The notes: generated by a model from the sequence alone, not told the origin. 64,000 bases of DNA from Nectonema munidae (GCA_030549495.1 JAUIRK010000978.1:124001-188000); one strand, 5' to 3'; shown: positions 35,601 to 47,925, numbered from the stretch's first letter. Translations and numbers: made by a program.

Positions 35601-37998
35601 CCCGCCATCATCCTAAAGGTATAGAGACGATTTCTTGATTTTAAAAAGTTAGTTCAATATCAAACCACTTCATCTCGCCGGGCCTTTTTCGGATCGAATT
35701 GATGAGCAAGAACACGAATTTTATGATTAGCCAAATGAAAATGAAAAAGACTTACGCCATCATCACCAACTAAGGCGCAATTGGCCTCCAAAATTTCTCG
35801 ATTCGCATTCAACCACATAGTAGCGTATTTGTTATTTCTCATTTTGCCGAAAAAGAAGTTGATGATGTAGATGGAAAGGATGGCTGCTAAAATGATTTCA
35901 ATGTAGTATGCTTTCCAGGAAGCGTAGAGGTGTAGCGGCACATTCACGATCTCCGGCTTCGCATTCGAGCTCATATGTGCTCGGCCTCCCGCAGCCGAAC
36001 CCATCTTTTTGGCGCCGAAGCTGGGCGAAGGGTCTTCGCCTTCTTTCGCACTGAAATGGTGATGACGTCTAGGCTTTGACACGGTTTCTGCATTCACCTC
36101 AAACTCTTCGTCGTCTTGGTCAAAAATTTCAAAGTCATGGTCAACACCACTATCCTAAAGTAAAAAGGGGAAAACGAAGCTAGAAATAAAAAAAGATTTA
36201 GAAATCATTTCAGCTGAGACACTTTGCCTATTAAAATTAAATTTTATATTTGGCGAATATAAGTATAAATAGCATGAAATTTCATATTGATAGATTTGAT
36301 AGTTATCTAAATTATGAATAAGCAATAGATAAGGTGAAATTTATTTTTACAAAGCGAAGTGGAACAGATGGGTAAAAATTTTGAAGTGTCAAAAAATTGT
36401 GCAATGAAGGAAAACCTAGGAAAAAAGTTTCCAATATTTAAAAGATTTGGAAATCATGGACGTCAGTGTCGTAAAAACGATCTTTTCATCAACTCAAATT
36501 GTACACTTGGTTTAAACTTTTCCTACAATTCACAAAAATAGCATAAATCTGAAATATTAAGTTTGTTAGATGGTGTATGATATTGAGAGCCTATATGATG
36601 TTAACAAAGAGGTTTCTATTTCAGTGTTTCTCAAACTCTTTCTACTCAACCCGCCTCTTCAGCTTATAACTTATTCAAATAAATTATCTTTCACAATGCT
36701 AATAAAAATTGATAGAAAGTTTGAAGAATAAAAAAAAATATGATGTAAAATGATATAAAATACAATTTATCACCCTTTTGTCGGTGTGACATTTGGTGTT
36801 TATCTTCCAAATGTTGGTATTAAATTTGCTCTTACTGAAATAATACTGTGTTGAGGTAAGAGTTTTAAAGATTAAATATTTTTCAGTATATTTTACCAAA
36901 TCTTAAATTTGATTTGCGGAAAAGAGCGCCGTATACAAGGAAAATACAAAAAGTGTCGGCATAACGAGGGCTAAAGACTCAAAATTTTATTTACTACAAT
37001 AAATCTCATTAGTAAAAAATGGATAAAAGCATCTTCGCGAGTTACAAATAGGGAGGAGAGAATTGTAGCTTTTTTATATCGAAAATTGATGGCGATCCTC
37101 TTTTAAATCTCAATCAAACCTACTTATCGAACTGTAATCCAATAAATCTTCCATTTTTTTTAGAGAACTTAAAAATTGCTAAGATACAAAAAGGATTTCG
37201 AAAAATTAGTTTATTAAATCTAAATAAATACTTCCGACTAGTAATAAAAAAGAAGTATGTTATTGAATAATATTGATTTCTTTTCAGGCAATAATATTTG
37301 TGCGTTTAGTTTGATTAAAAAATGGAAAATCGAATTTACTAAGTTTAGCAAGCTTTCAAAATGAGTAAAATTAATTTCTAAGAAAATTTAGTTAGAGGAG
37401 CTTTAAAATTAATCTTTTTTTTCAAACTTTTATATTAATGTTCTAAGCCATTGACGTTTTCTTTATTGTTTCATTTAAATCCCTCACCCACTTTAAATTA
37501 AGCCGACAAAATTTTGATTTTAACCCATTCAGGCATAACGAGTCGTCAGCGACCAAGGCTGGGACCAAATCGGCCAAAAAAGATGCTGCATAGTTTTCTC
37601 AAGTTTCTTGTTATGAAAAAAAAGTAAACCTAATTTTGATCAGAAAACCCAAAGCCATAACAAGCAGAAGGAAGTGTAAAAGCTCTTACGTCGTCTACAA
37701 ATGCTTCTTCCTCTTCAAAAGGAACTTCCTGTTCGCTGTTCCCTTCGGAAGCTTCCGCATTTCTGTCTTCGCTCTCTTCCTCCCCCTTGTCATAAGAGTC
37801 GGGGTTTGGGGGGTTGTGGGCTGAGGGATGCACTTCTTCATTCGCTTTGGCTGAGTTTTCTTCGGTGAACTGATGCATATCATCAAACTCAAAGAATTCG
37901 TTGTCAGTGTTGAAAAGGTGGTCACTACTCTTTTCGTACACTTGAATATTGAGGAAGAGTGTGAGAAGTGTGTACAAGAAGAGAAACAGATCCAGCAT
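26627..37998 (-). CDS. CCDC47: CCDC47 / calumin, PAT-complex ER membrane chaperone subunit
   Basis: Single-pass ER membrane protein that, with Asterix/WDR83OS, forms the PAT complex assisting multipass membrane-protein insertion at Sec61; also linked to ER calcium handling. Coding exons on the - strand: 37998-37690, 36154-35756, 33733-33496, 32747-32593, 31415-31125, 27783-27616, 26701-26627 (stop TGA). All introns are GT-AG, phase 0 except intron 3 (phase 1); the frames join to 544 residues (human 483). Residues 1-20 form a signal peptide (MLDLFLFLYTLLTLF); then an acidic lumenal region; a membrane segment at about 186-206 (YIEIILAAILSIYIINFFFG); the DUF1682 body with LWCSGRV and LIKRQDLL matching human LWCSGRV and FLKRQDLL, HISDQFSG matching HFSDQFSG; and a C-terminal coiled coil (RSRVEESLSKLSHSQR, LRREERIKAEKDR) ending KQIKVKMMF against human KQIKVKAM. 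The acceptor cttcatttctag just before the ATG implies an upstream 5'UTR exon. Odd: extra Ser-rich stretch at about residues 390-415. Confidence 0.96.
27980..30300 (+). mobile_element. RTE-clade LINE, decayed, antisense in CCDC47 intron 5
   Basis: Non-LTR retrotransposon lying opposite to the host gene. The 5' leader carries gacaggaagggcatccg at about 28138. Endonuclease blocks follow: KRSKEVCESLERRKV and CVQETRW (about 28390-28455), then RMISAYAPQTGKKDDEKE and GGDFNFHVG (28530-28847). Reverse transcriptase blocks: SELIPIYKGKWDA and ERLLEKRLRK (29044-29373), FIDLEKAYDRVQREI (about 29440-29490), and LYADDLVIIGKSEA (29695-29925) with the YADD active site. A cysteine/histidine block NKWVHRRCS follows near 29940, and YKACVRPVLLYASE near 30248-30290. 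The frames change several times and stops are present, so the copy is dead. It stops before the normal C-terminal end. Confidence 0.9.
30301..31124. other. Rest of CCDC47 intron 5
   Basis: AT-rich DNA between the LINE relic and the donor of exon 5 (read on the - strand). Possible further LINE 3' remnant up to about 30420; otherwise nothing seen. Confidence 0.4.
31965..32525. repeat. Possible hAT-type non-autonomous element in CCDC47 intron 4
   Basis: Starts near ttttcaaccgtatgtggcct, which recalls the hAT terminus TTCTCAACC.TGTGG. It ends in a G/C-tract region (aggggggaggggcaaaa, ggctctgc followed by about 20 C). The C run and the ggagggggcac block resemble the C run at the 3' end of the hAT at 38061-40975. 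No coding capacity or clear target duplication was found. The run of C may be inflated. Confidence 0.3.
33923..35132 (-). mobile_element. hAT-type element with CAGGGCTGGAAC ends in CCDC47 intron 2
   Basis: The 1.2-kb segment begins CAGGGCTGGAACATGAAAAA and ends with the inverted match: read inward from 35132, CAGGGCTGGAACAGAAACAC. Both ends share a further gaaaaacgt/aaaagtgaaaaa-rich subterminal region. Left flank tgtcct and right flank tgtcctta suggest an 8-bp target duplication with two bases lost on the left, in keeping with hAT. Inside, the - strand keeps protein-like pieces: SKMLNSRIFIKNEITLHGNS, DEKLRKLAKCARSSYQLFLK (34628-34422), then IIAATDAYLDHAIKVW and KDASPRREKKKITKVEDL in another frame (about 34340-34160). 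No hAT catalytic motif is visible, and I do not recognise the protein. Several frame breaks. Confidence 0.65.
36155..37689 (-). other. CCDC47 intron 1
   Basis: AT-rich. At about 36624 the sequence cagtgtttctcaaactcttt resembles a hAT terminus (CAGTGTTTCTCAAAC), but no partner end was found. At about 37523 ttaacccattcaggcataac resembles the left end of the TTAA/CCC repeats, again with no partner. Confidence 0.4.
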
Positions 37999-38060
37999 CT
38001 TCTAGAAATGAAGAGATCGCGTTCCGATTAAAATAAAAAAAGAAAAGAATCTTTAGCAGT

Positions 38061-40975
38061 CAGGGGCGGATTCAAGAGGAAGGCCTACCCGGCATGGGCC
38101 TCCCCTGTGAAAATTTTTGAAAATATTTACATAAAACATTTAACATTAATTTGTGAAAAAATAGTATTTGATAACTTAATCAAAATTTATTTTTCTACTT
38201 TTATTATTTTTTTTTAATTTTTTGTTGTTACTGTCTAAAATGGCGTCAGTTTACTGTGTTTTTTAAATCATTCTTAACTCACTTTCTTGTTCTCATCTTA
38301 GAGGACTGCTACTGTTAGAGAGTTGTGAGTTTCTATTTCTTTGCTCGTACTATCACTAAATTTCTTCTAAAGTAAGTTAGTTCTACGGCTTTTTATGCAA
38401 TTTCTATAATTTATCTTTTACTTTATTTTTATATATTAATTTATTTTTTGATGTTTAGTTTTCTGGTAAGATTAAGCAATGAACGAATAAAAATATCAGA
38501 TTTTTTTATTTCAAAAAAAAGTAATGAAGTTATTTCTACTTCTACTAGTCAAGAACCAAATGCTTCTAAAGCAAATAAAGACCAAGCCAGTGACGATATG
38601 TCTATGAACATTATCGATTTGAATTCGTTAAAAGAAAATAAAATATTGCTCGTGCTTTCATGAATTTTGATGGGCCAAGTAAAGTATCAGACAGTGATCA
38701 ATTATATTTGTCCAAACACATTTGTCTTCCAATAGGTGAATCTCGTTCTTGGCCTACTAGTGAAACAAATAAAGAAGGTAAAGTAAGAGGAATTACCCCT
38801 TTTTGTTTTGAGCAGTATGAATGGTTGACTTATTCAAGACATATTTTAAAGGTCTTTCTTGTGTTTTTTTGCTGAAGAACAGGTTGGTAAATCCAATATG
38901 AAACCTTGTCAAGTGGTGACAATCTCCTGCAAACGGTTTTTTAGACTAATCGGCAAAAATGGGTACTTGTTCAGTCATGAAAAATGCAACTATCATAGTT
39001 CAGCAAAAATTGCCGCAAAAGAATTCTTGTTAGGTGTTTCAATGCCAGAACTTGGTATCGATAGCAGTCAGTTGAGTGTTGCTGTTACAAAACAAAAAGA
39101 AAAAAATCTAGCTGAAGTCATACTTTTATCAGCTAGATTAGGCTTGCCACTGAGAGGTCATCGAGACGATGGTCCACTTGCTCCTCCTTCTTCCATCAAA
39201 AACATTGTAACAAATGAGGGATGCTTTCGTTCTTTAGTTCAACTCTATTCTCTTTCAAACCAAAGCTTATCAAATCATCTTTCTACAAGTGCTGGTAACG
39301 CAACTTATTTGTCAAAAATTACGCAAAACAGTCTTATTTCTTGCATGGCAAATGTCATTAGACGGAAAGTTGCCAAAGAAGCATTCGAAGCAAATTTTTA
39401 CGCTGTAATTGCCGATGAAATGACTGATTTATCACATAAGTCTCAACTTTCTGTAAGTATAAATATTATTGTAGAAAGATTTCTTGAATTCCTCAATCCC
39501 TTAATATTTAATATATTACAACGAGCGGGTTTGGATCCATATAACTTAATAGGACAAGGATATGATGGGGCAGCAACAATGAGTGGCGCTTTTAATGGTG
39601 TTCAAGCAGAGATAACACGTTTGTGTGGAGAGCAAGGCGAGTATGTTCATTGTTCAGCGCATGCTTTAAACCTCACATTGGTCAATGCATCAGAAGTAAG
39701 AGAAATACGAAGTTCGTTTGGAATCGTTGGAAGAGTTGCCAAATTTTTCACTAGTAGTCCTGTGAGAACTAAAATTCTTGAAGAAGCAATCAAGAATGCT
39801 AATTAGAGTTCTTTAAAGTTTAAAAAAAAGTTGTTAGTTTTAGTTTAGTTTTTTTTTAGAAAAAAAGTTTTCTAAAAATACCGTCAAAATCGTTGGATTG
39901 AAAAACACGAAGCAATTAATCTTTTTAATCTTTACCCTGTGATTATCGATGTTCTTGAAATAATAAGTCAAGGGAATTCAAGGTCATTAGTTGATGCTCG
40001 TATTTTGTTAGACCCATTGTCAAAGCAGAATTTCATAGTTTCTCTGACAATACTGAACTCAATTATGATAATTACAAAAAAGCTTACAATTTCTTTACAA
40101 TCAACTACGAACGATCTTTTTTCAGTCATTGAAAATGTACATATACCATAAAGCAACATTTACAAGATGTACAAAACTCTGAGGAAAAATACAAAAACAT
40201 ATTTTAAAAAGCTCAAAAACTTTATGGAGAAGATCCCTTGCAATTACCAAAAGTAGTTAGACGTCAGACTCTTAAAAACAATGTTTCAGCAAGTTCACCG
40301 TTTGAGTATTATCGACAGACTCTTTTTTTTTTTTTTACCATTTTTGGATGAAATTATATGTCAGATAGAGACAAGATTTCAAAGTCATCATACAACTGTT
40401 TTACTTCTTCGTGGTTTGTTGCCGCAGTTTTCAATTAATACAAACTTTGATTCCCTAAAACAAGGAATTAAAAAATATCGTGGAAGCAAAATGTTCAATA
40501 AATGAAATTGGATCCGAGTTTGAAATCTGGAAGACATTTTGCAATTCTTTCCCTAAAGATAACTATGATTGTATCTCTGCTTTGGAAAATTGTAATCCAA
40601 CATTTTATCCAAATATATATTCTCTTCGAACGATATATGCAACACTTCCAGTTTCAACTGCTACCGCTGAAAGAACTTTTTCTGTTTTGAAATACTAAAA
40701 ATCTTACCTTCGTACAACAAGAAAAGAGATCGATTAAATGGTTTGCATTGGCATATATACACCCTGATATTAGCTCTAAAGATATTGTTGATCAAATTGT
40801 CAAACTGTTTGCTTTACAGCAGAGAAAAATTTTAATGTAAAAATCAAAATATATTTTAATATTTTTTGAGTGTAATAAATCTTTTAATTTATTCTTTCTA
40901 AGTAAAAAAATATAGATTTTTTCAAATTTTTTTAAAAAATAGCCCCCCCCCCTATGCTCAGAAGATCCACCACTG
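38061..40975 (+). mobile_element. hAT transposon (ZMYM1-like/DUF4371 group), both ends kept
   Basis: A 2915-bp element. Left end CAGGGGCGGATTCAAGAGG; right end read inward CAGTGGTGGATCTTCTGAG. Target duplications ttagcagt (38053-38060) and ctagcagt (40976-40983) match at 7 of 8 bases, the hAT hallmark. The + strand frames encode a TTF-type zinc-finger region (FCFEQYEWLTYS near 38800, then a broken finger ending HEKCNYH near 38990), the DUF4371 body in the 315-codon frame 38859-39806 (IADEMTDLSHKSQL; GQGYDGAATMSGAFNGVQAE; YVHCSAHALNLTLV with the hAT CxxH), and the dimerisation region (LPVSTATAERTFSVLKY, 40630-40698; ALAYIHPDIS further on). The body is shortened in frame between SVSIN and IVERFLEFLN. 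At least four frame changes or stops break it, so it is dead but not very old. It lies next to the CCDC47 start. Confidence 0.9.
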
Positions 40976-40983
40976 CTAGCAGT

Positions 40984-41300
40984 AATACAACTCTCTACAG
41001 AGAAACCCAATTCAAATGATTTAATACTTTGTTTGGAAGCAAATTTATGAAAGTGTGGGAATCAGAGTTGCAGAGTTGGATGGGAAATGTCCACCTCGAA
41101 ATCCAGGTACTTACAAAAATGCAACTCAAACTTCACCTCCAAATCTTACTTCCGAATTCGACAAAATAAGGGCGCCATTTTCTACCGTACAATCTGTGAG
41201 AAAGATTGAAAATATTTTAGTCACTCGCGAATAGTGAAAAGAGAATCTTAAACTTCTTTGATATCCAAAATGTATAGCTACTTATAGGAAGAGGCGGAGA
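40984..41300 (-). promoter_or_regulatory. Candidate CCDC47 5' exon / promoter area
   Basis: Outside the hAT, the stretch 41060-41230 is less AT-rich than its surroundings. On the - strand it contains aaaatggcgccc (about 41180-41168), a word common at metazoan start-site regions, followed by possible donors (gaa-gtaaga near 41150; ttttt-gtaagt near 41112). Because the CCDC47 ATG exon begins at an acceptor (38001), a non-coding first exon is needed upstream, and this is the best nearby place. Inference only. Confidence 0.25.
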
Positions 41301-43455
41301 TCTTCTAGTTAAAAAATTAAAGGTTGATAATAGTTCCAAAAAATATTTGGTTTAAAATAGGAAGTTTGCTTCTAAATAATTTTGTGAACGTATAATACTT
41401 TTAAACTAAAAATAATGTTTCGTCGTGAAAATAAGACAAAAGAAGTAAAAAATTACATTTATTAAATGATTTAACAATGGAGATAAAAAAATGTCAACAG
41501 AAAAAATGTCAGCAAAATGCGGAAAAAAAATAAAATTTAACAAATTTTGATATCATTACAATCAAGGTCGTGTAAAAACTTTCCACCCATACAACTGAAC
41601 TTTTTTCCTTTACAAGGTATTTGTGTAATAAAAAAGTTCATTCATCAATTCCATTGAATTTTAGCATTTTTCTATGAGTTGCAAAAACACACAATTACAC
41701 TAAAATGATAAGGATTTTTCATCTTGCGTTTGGGCAATATTGTGCAGTAAAGAGAATGTCTCTGGATTTGTTTTTTAATCTAGCAATAAGACCACCATAA
41801 CCCTGATTAGAATGTGTAATGAAAAAGGCGCGTGTATCTGGTAACAGATAAAGAGAAATGAATATCTCAGTTGTGGTGGCATATGTATTAGTAATATAAA
41901 AGTTTGTAAAAAAAATTAATCTTAAAGTTATTTGGATATGTTTCAGCATGACAATAGTTTTACATGTCTTTGTTCCATTAGCTTCTATCTACAAATGCGT
42001 AGAAAGGTTTTTTAACTCTTATCAATTTAAAAACAAGGAATAGAGTCAGATTCCATGTTGTAGATGGCATGAGAAATGATCTAACAAGATCTAGGTCATA
42101 CATTTTCAAGTTTGTTGAACAAATATAACTGCAGACAGCTCATTAACTCAGCTAAATAGTTATTAAAATTCATTTTGATATTGTAATTATTAAAAAACAG
42201 TGTTTTTTGTAAAAAAAATCGAACCAATGCTGGGATTTAGTTTATTAATAAATAATTAGAAGGTTCAAATGTTTTTTCCTTTTTTCTTGATAGAAAATGG
42301 AGTAGCGGCATTTTAGGCTTCCTGGCAAGGGTCGTGAGTGCATAAAGGCTGGGAACAACTGTGCAAGTATGGTGGAAAATAAAGCTTACGTTGAGAAACA
42401 ACGCTTGTAAGCTAATAATCAATATTTGTCCTACGTATATTTAGGAAATACAACATAGGAAGCGTCTTAGACAAGAATGTGATTAGAACGAAAAAATATA
42501 ATATTCTTTAAAAAAACTCTAATGGCAAATCAAAAGTAAATCAAACCGTTTTCAACTAAATTAGGTAGATTAATTTATATAATATTTTCTTAGTAAATAA
42601 AATTTTATCTCGTCTTATTCTTAACAAAATTTATAAAACTAGAAAGAAAAATAATTATATATATAAGTTAAAATAATTTATATCTTTGCTATATAATAAT
42701 TTTACTAAATTGCAAAAATTCTAATAAATAAAATAGTTCTAGATAAGCAAATTAATATCTCATTTTAAAAATTCAGATATGCTTAATTGTATTTTATCAG
42801 TGATATACTCAAATAACATTAGATTTATTTTAAGAGATAAAGTATGATGAAGAGATTAATACAATATTATAAATTTTATACAGAGGAAAATCAACTCAAA
42901 AGTATGGTTAATTAAAAACCGAAACTTATAATTAGGAACACACAAATAAAATTAATAATGACATTTTGATTTTACCTTAAAACAAATTAAATAAAATAAT
43001 TTTTAAAAATGTAAATATAATCAGAAACAGTTACTTTACAAAAAGTAAAGTCATATGATTAATTTTTTGATATCATATCATATAAAATAAATTATTCCTT
43101 TTTTGTAAATTTATAATAGTTGCCTTCATTCTTCATTGTATATGAAAAATATTTAGTTAAAATCTTTTTCCTATTTAATATAGTATTTCAATACAAAAAA
43201 TAATTAAAATTCTTTTATATGCATTAATGCATATATGATATAAATGCAAATGATTACACATAAAATGAACAGATAAATTTCAGGAAAATTTGAATTATAA
43301 TGTGATAGATTTCTAACAAATTGAATTTTATCTTCTATGATAACAATTTGCTTTTTATTGTGAGAGGCTATGCATTAAATAATAGAGATTACCCTATTCA
43401 TGATGCAAAAATTTTCCAGAATAGAATGACTTTCCTAGTGATGAAAATTTTATTG
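41301..43455. other. Very AT-rich intergenic DNA
   Basis: No gene, RNA gene or element end could be supported. A few short open frames (for example 41949-41719 and 42422-42237, both - strand) look like chance. Confidence 0.4.
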
Positions 43456-43459
43456 ATAT

Positions 43460-44480
43460 CGTTAAAAATGTAAACCTGTCAATCAAAATCAAAAATAAAT
43501 TTTTTTGGTAAAATTTTGACGTGTTAACCTTATAACTTAGATTCTATATTATATACTCCCTTGAAATTTATAATAATATAGTATTTTGAGAGCATAAAAT
43601 TTTATATATTTAATTTTTTCAATAATTATAGCTTCTTATTTGAAAATGTCAATCTAAATTTAAATTGATGAGTAATATGTCTAATAAAATATACGTTTAA
43701 ATTTTATATAAAATATATGTATTTTCACATTTAGAGATCTTATAATATCTGTCAGTGTCAATCAAATTTGCGGTTTACGCCTGAAAACAATCTCTAAAAA
43801 ATTATGAAAAATCAACCATTGCAGTTTAATTTCTGGAATCAGTCTTTGCATTTAGAGGTTTTAAAATGTCTAAAAGTGTCAATCAAATGTTTGATTTATG
43901 TTTAATGTCTACAAAAATATTTTTGAAATTTAAATAAAATATCTGTTTTTATACCAAATTGAAGATGCTGGTTTCATTTTAGGGCTCAGTTTTTGCATTT
44001 AGGGTTTCAAAATATCTGAAAGCTTCAATCAGATTCGCGGTTTACTTCTAAAAACTATCTCCAAAATATTTTCAAAATTGCAAATAAAATATCTGTTTTA
44101 TACTAAATCGACTATGCTTATTTATTTCTGTACTCTATTTTGGCTAATACAGTTAAAAAATATCTGAAAGTGGAAATTGAATTAGTGATGTATGCCTGAA
44201 AATCAGTTCTGTAAAATTTTTTCAAAAAATCGTTATACATTAGTTAAATAGTAAAAATATATTTTTTTGTATATTTTGGCTTATAATACTTTCTCCAATC
44301 ATATTGAGTATGAAATATTTATTTAAAAAAAACAAAACGTATTATAAAATCTTTTGAAGTTTAGTATGAGAGAAGGAAGCAACCTGAAAACTAATTGAAA
44401 AGAGAATGTGAGATTTCTATAAAATTAATCTCTAACATTTGAAATAGTCGAAACAAAGATTTAAAACTTGATAAAGTGTA
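43460..44480. repeat. Degenerate tandem array, unit about 120-150 bp
   Basis: Clearest copies centre on related words atctgtcagtgtcaatcaaa (43747), gtctaaaagtgtcaatcaaa (43869), atctgaaagcttcaatcaga (44013) and atctgaaagtggaaattgaa (44161). Each is preceded by a ttgcatttag-like word and followed by gcggtttac-like and aaataaaatatctgttt-like words. Weaker echoes (aatgtcaatctaaa near 43650, cctgtcaatcaaaa near 43475) extend it leftwards. Old and diverged; no open frame. Confidence 0.65.
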
Positions 44481-45359
44481 AATCAAACAAAAATATAAAG
44501 TCAATTTTTCAAATTTAGGTCAATAAAGTCAATTTACAATAGTTTTTATAGAAAAATAAAATATACTGACACAGATTGGAGTTTTGATACCTTAAATTCA
44601 AAAATTTATAAAGAAGAAAAAGTTTAAATGAATATGTCAATAAAATATGTAAGAGTAGAACTTCACTCACAATACACATAATTATGAATATGTTTATATT
44701 AATACTGAATGAATATGAGAGTATACAGATTTGTAGAAGATGTTGTAAAAGTTTGTTAAAACAAGACGAAAAAAGTGATAAATTTGATGAATACTTTCAA
44801 AAAAATTATAAGTTTGGGAATGTTCATTTTTGCCAAAATCATGTAAAACTTTTGGACAAAACTGGATTTATTGCGCGTCTTTGTTTGGTCGCATTTGTGT
44901 GGGTGTGTTGTATACAGTGGTGGCATAGGTATTTTTTCTATCACACGCATACTTGTGAATGAAGCAAAAAAAAGAGAGGGTTTAACTGTTATCTAAGAAC
45001 TGACGCTTTGTGCATAAGTGTGCTTTTTACAAAGAATTCGCTTTGCGATATTTGTGGAATCAATCGTCACAACATTTTGAGTGAGAAAAGTGACGGTAAA
45101 AATGTAGTATAGGGGAAGATAGGCGAGCTTGATAGAGAAAGTAGCTCACGCACAATGCATGAAAACTTACTTCAGAGATTTTCAGACTTTAGATTACCGA
45201 AAATGTGACTAGAGCTCATTTGTTTGAAATCTTTTATCTTTTATGCCAGCATAGAGGAAGTAAACATTTGACATATTTCTGAATTGACACCTTTTGTAAT
45301 TTCAAATTAGTCGAATAGAATTTTTGTTTTTTAAAAATACTTATTTTTTCCCTCCTTTA
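44481..45359. other. AT-rich spacer
   Basis: The 92-codon + frame at 44684-44962 shows a CRRCC...C-like start (ICRRCCKSLLKQDEKSDKFD), but I recognise no domain. The patch cagtggtggcatagg at about 44920 recalls a hAT terminus and could be the left end of the relic at 45360-46600; no matching right end is certain. Confidence 0.3.
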
Positions 45360-46600
45360 AAAACTATGCCAAAAACTGCGAAGTCTTCTTCACAAAAAGT
45401 TAAAGAATTCCTATTTAAACTGTAAAATGAACTCTATTGCCAACTTTGTAATTGCATTGCTAAAACACAGTAAATATTTTTTTGTTGAAAGTCATAGAAA
45501 GACTGAAAAACATTCAATTAAAAAGAATTCAAAATTTTCTACTTCTTCTGTTCAAACGTTTATTAGTGATAATAACTTTGTAAAGAAAGTAACAGAATCT
45601 TTTTTGTCAGTAAATATACCTTTGAATAAATTGAATCATCCTTGGATTAAAAAATTTGTTCAAATATATGGGGTACAATTATCCAAATACAAATTCTTGT
45701 CGATATTAAATTACAAGTCTTGCAGAAAATATAAAACAAAGTATCAAAGAAAAGGTAAAAAAATAGTTTATATTTCTAATTATAGATGTGTCCTCCTTTG
45801 GAAATAAGTATTATGTAACAGTTTTGGTTGGAGATCTAAGTTTACCAAAGAAAGGGCATTTAATTGATTCTGTTTGATGTTCTACTTTAGTAAATAGTCA
45901 AAAATTACTCAAATAGTTGATGACAAAATAAGGTGAATAGAAAGAGGAAATTTTGTGCTTCACTCTAGTGATTCAGCTACACCTACATGAAAAAAGCTGG
46001 AAAAACGTTAAAAATGTTGTTTCATGTTTTTTGCCCAGCCCATTTATTGCATAAATGTTGCTTGGATGTGAGATCAAAATTTGAAAGTGTAGATAGTTTG
46101 ATAGCTAGTATCTTGATAGAGAACACACAGAGACCAAAGATTTTCAACGAAATAGGCTTACCACCTAAACCCATTGTAACTAGATGGGCATCCTGGTTAA
46201 AGTCAGTGTTTTGGTATGTCGAAAAGTTTGTTGAAGTCAAAAGAATTGTGTTGGACTTCTCTGATCCTGGAGCAAAAAAGGCCCTGTTGTTTCTTCTCTA
46301 CAAGACGATTTGAATAAAATTTTGAAGTACATACTTTTACTGGATTTTGCTGAAAAATGCAAAGATGAAGGTTTTTGTGTTGAGAAAGCATATGAAGTTT
46401 TATCACAACTGAACATACGAAATGATGTTTGTGATTTAAATATGTACATTCAGAAAAGATTAGAAGATAACGACGTTGAGAAAATTATGGAAAAAAAAGC
46501 CACATCAATAAAAGTGGAAAAAGTTTTTCTATGCTCAACGACATATCAAGTAAAAATCGCAACTTTTAATGACGACGTTTGTAATACTTACTTATGATTA
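45360..46600 (+). mobile_element. hAT transposase relic (CGGBP1-like group)
   Basis: On the + strand, 45427-45807 encodes FISDNNFVKKVTESFLSVNI then PLNKLNHPWIKKF. This matches the F...L..AFL.ANIPL.KLN..... entry region of hAT transposases related to CGGBP1-like elements. 45987-46313 encodes HVFCPAHLLHKCCLDVRSKF and LPPKPIVTRWASWLKSV then YVEKF, matching the C.AH.L and TRW.TWL..A..Y...F blocks. 46310-46597 continues the C-terminal side without clear motifs. The part between the first two blocks, holding the first catalytic aspartate, is eroded. At least three frame changes. Ends not identified with confidence. Confidence 0.7.
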
Positions 46601-47925
46601 TAATTATGATATTTTCCATGACATCAGCTGATCTTCGTTAAATATAGTTCTTATTTTCTTAGATAAACGTTTTATAAAGTCTATTTTTTTAGTCAATCTT
46701 TTTGTTTTTTAAGTAAATAAAGTCGATATTATAAGGTCAATTTTTCAACTTTTTTAGGTCAATATTATTGCCGCTCTACTAATCAGCTAAGATTACAATT
46801 ATCATTTCACTAAGATGGGTAGGAAGTCTGAAAATTTTGAATGGGCCAGAGTTATAAAAAAAACGGTCTCAGATGCCAATATGTGGAGATTTAGTCACTC
46901 TCAAGATAATTTTAAATTTAAATTGAATTTGTCTATCTTTTTTTGCGTAAAAGAAAGAGCCTTTTCGATGAAGAGCGTGGAAAACCTTTTGAAATTGAAC
47001 AATGAACATCACAAATGATTTCATAAGAAAAAAACTTGAACTGGGATTGGTGACAAATATTCAGACTGAATATATCTTTATATCATCTGATAATAAAATA
47101 AAAACAGAAGATCATCAAATAGATCCTTTAATCAGAGTGTTTTGAGAGTAAATAAATTTCTAATGAAAAAAGATCTACCAAGAAATGATCATCAAAGAAT
47201 GAATGGTAAAATTACATACTGTATGGAGTATAGAAGAAATGACGTAGAGACTACGAGCCGGTAACGAATTTGTAGCCAAAACAATGGAAGTCTTATCGAG
47301 ATACTTAATTTACTGACAAATGAAATATTTTGAGTGCATTAAACACCTAAAGTTAGTTTATCAAATAAATTAAGAAAATAATTACTAGAGAAATACTACA
47401 AGTAGAGTTTATTTTGAATTTTATATATGTCATTGATTTACAGGTTTAATCGATTTCATAAAAAATGAATATCACCACAAAATTGGGCATACTTGAAAAT
47501 GGTATTTATCTGTGAAAAACTTTTTATAAGTATTTGAATAAAAATTTTAATTTTGATATAGGTGTCATATTTAAATCATTTTTTGACAGGTTTGACAGAT
47601 TTCCATAAAATAGGAATATTATCAGTAAACTCAGAGTACTTGAAAATGGGTATATATGTGTAAAAAAAGTTTATATAATTATTTTGATTGAAGTATGATA
47701 AATCTTTAAAATAAACTTGTGCATCTTTTGATTTCAAATTTGAAGAAAAATAGGAACTCTTCTTTTTGAAATGGCATGACAAGACCCGCGTTTTGACAAA
47801 TGATCATTGGTTTATCTCAACTTTTATTTAACATAAATTCCAATTATATAGTATTTTCTTTATTTTATTAGTGAAAAATATTAAAATAAAAGATTTTTGT
47901 ATGTCCAATTTTTATGAAGGGGTCC
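46601..47925. other. AT-rich intergenic DNA
   Basis: A short + frame at 46815-47018 begins MGRKSENFEWARVIKKTVSD and looks protein-like for about 30 residues but is unrecognised. No other feature. Confidence 0.3.

Noticed and set aside
36624-36665. hAT element in CCDC47 intron 1
   Set aside because: A single terminus-like word without a partner end, coding region or target duplication is too weak to call an element.
37695-37925. Open frame overlapping the CCDC47 first exon in another - strand frame
   Set aside because: Shadow of the real, acidic CCDC47 exon, whose frame joins the next exon in phase.
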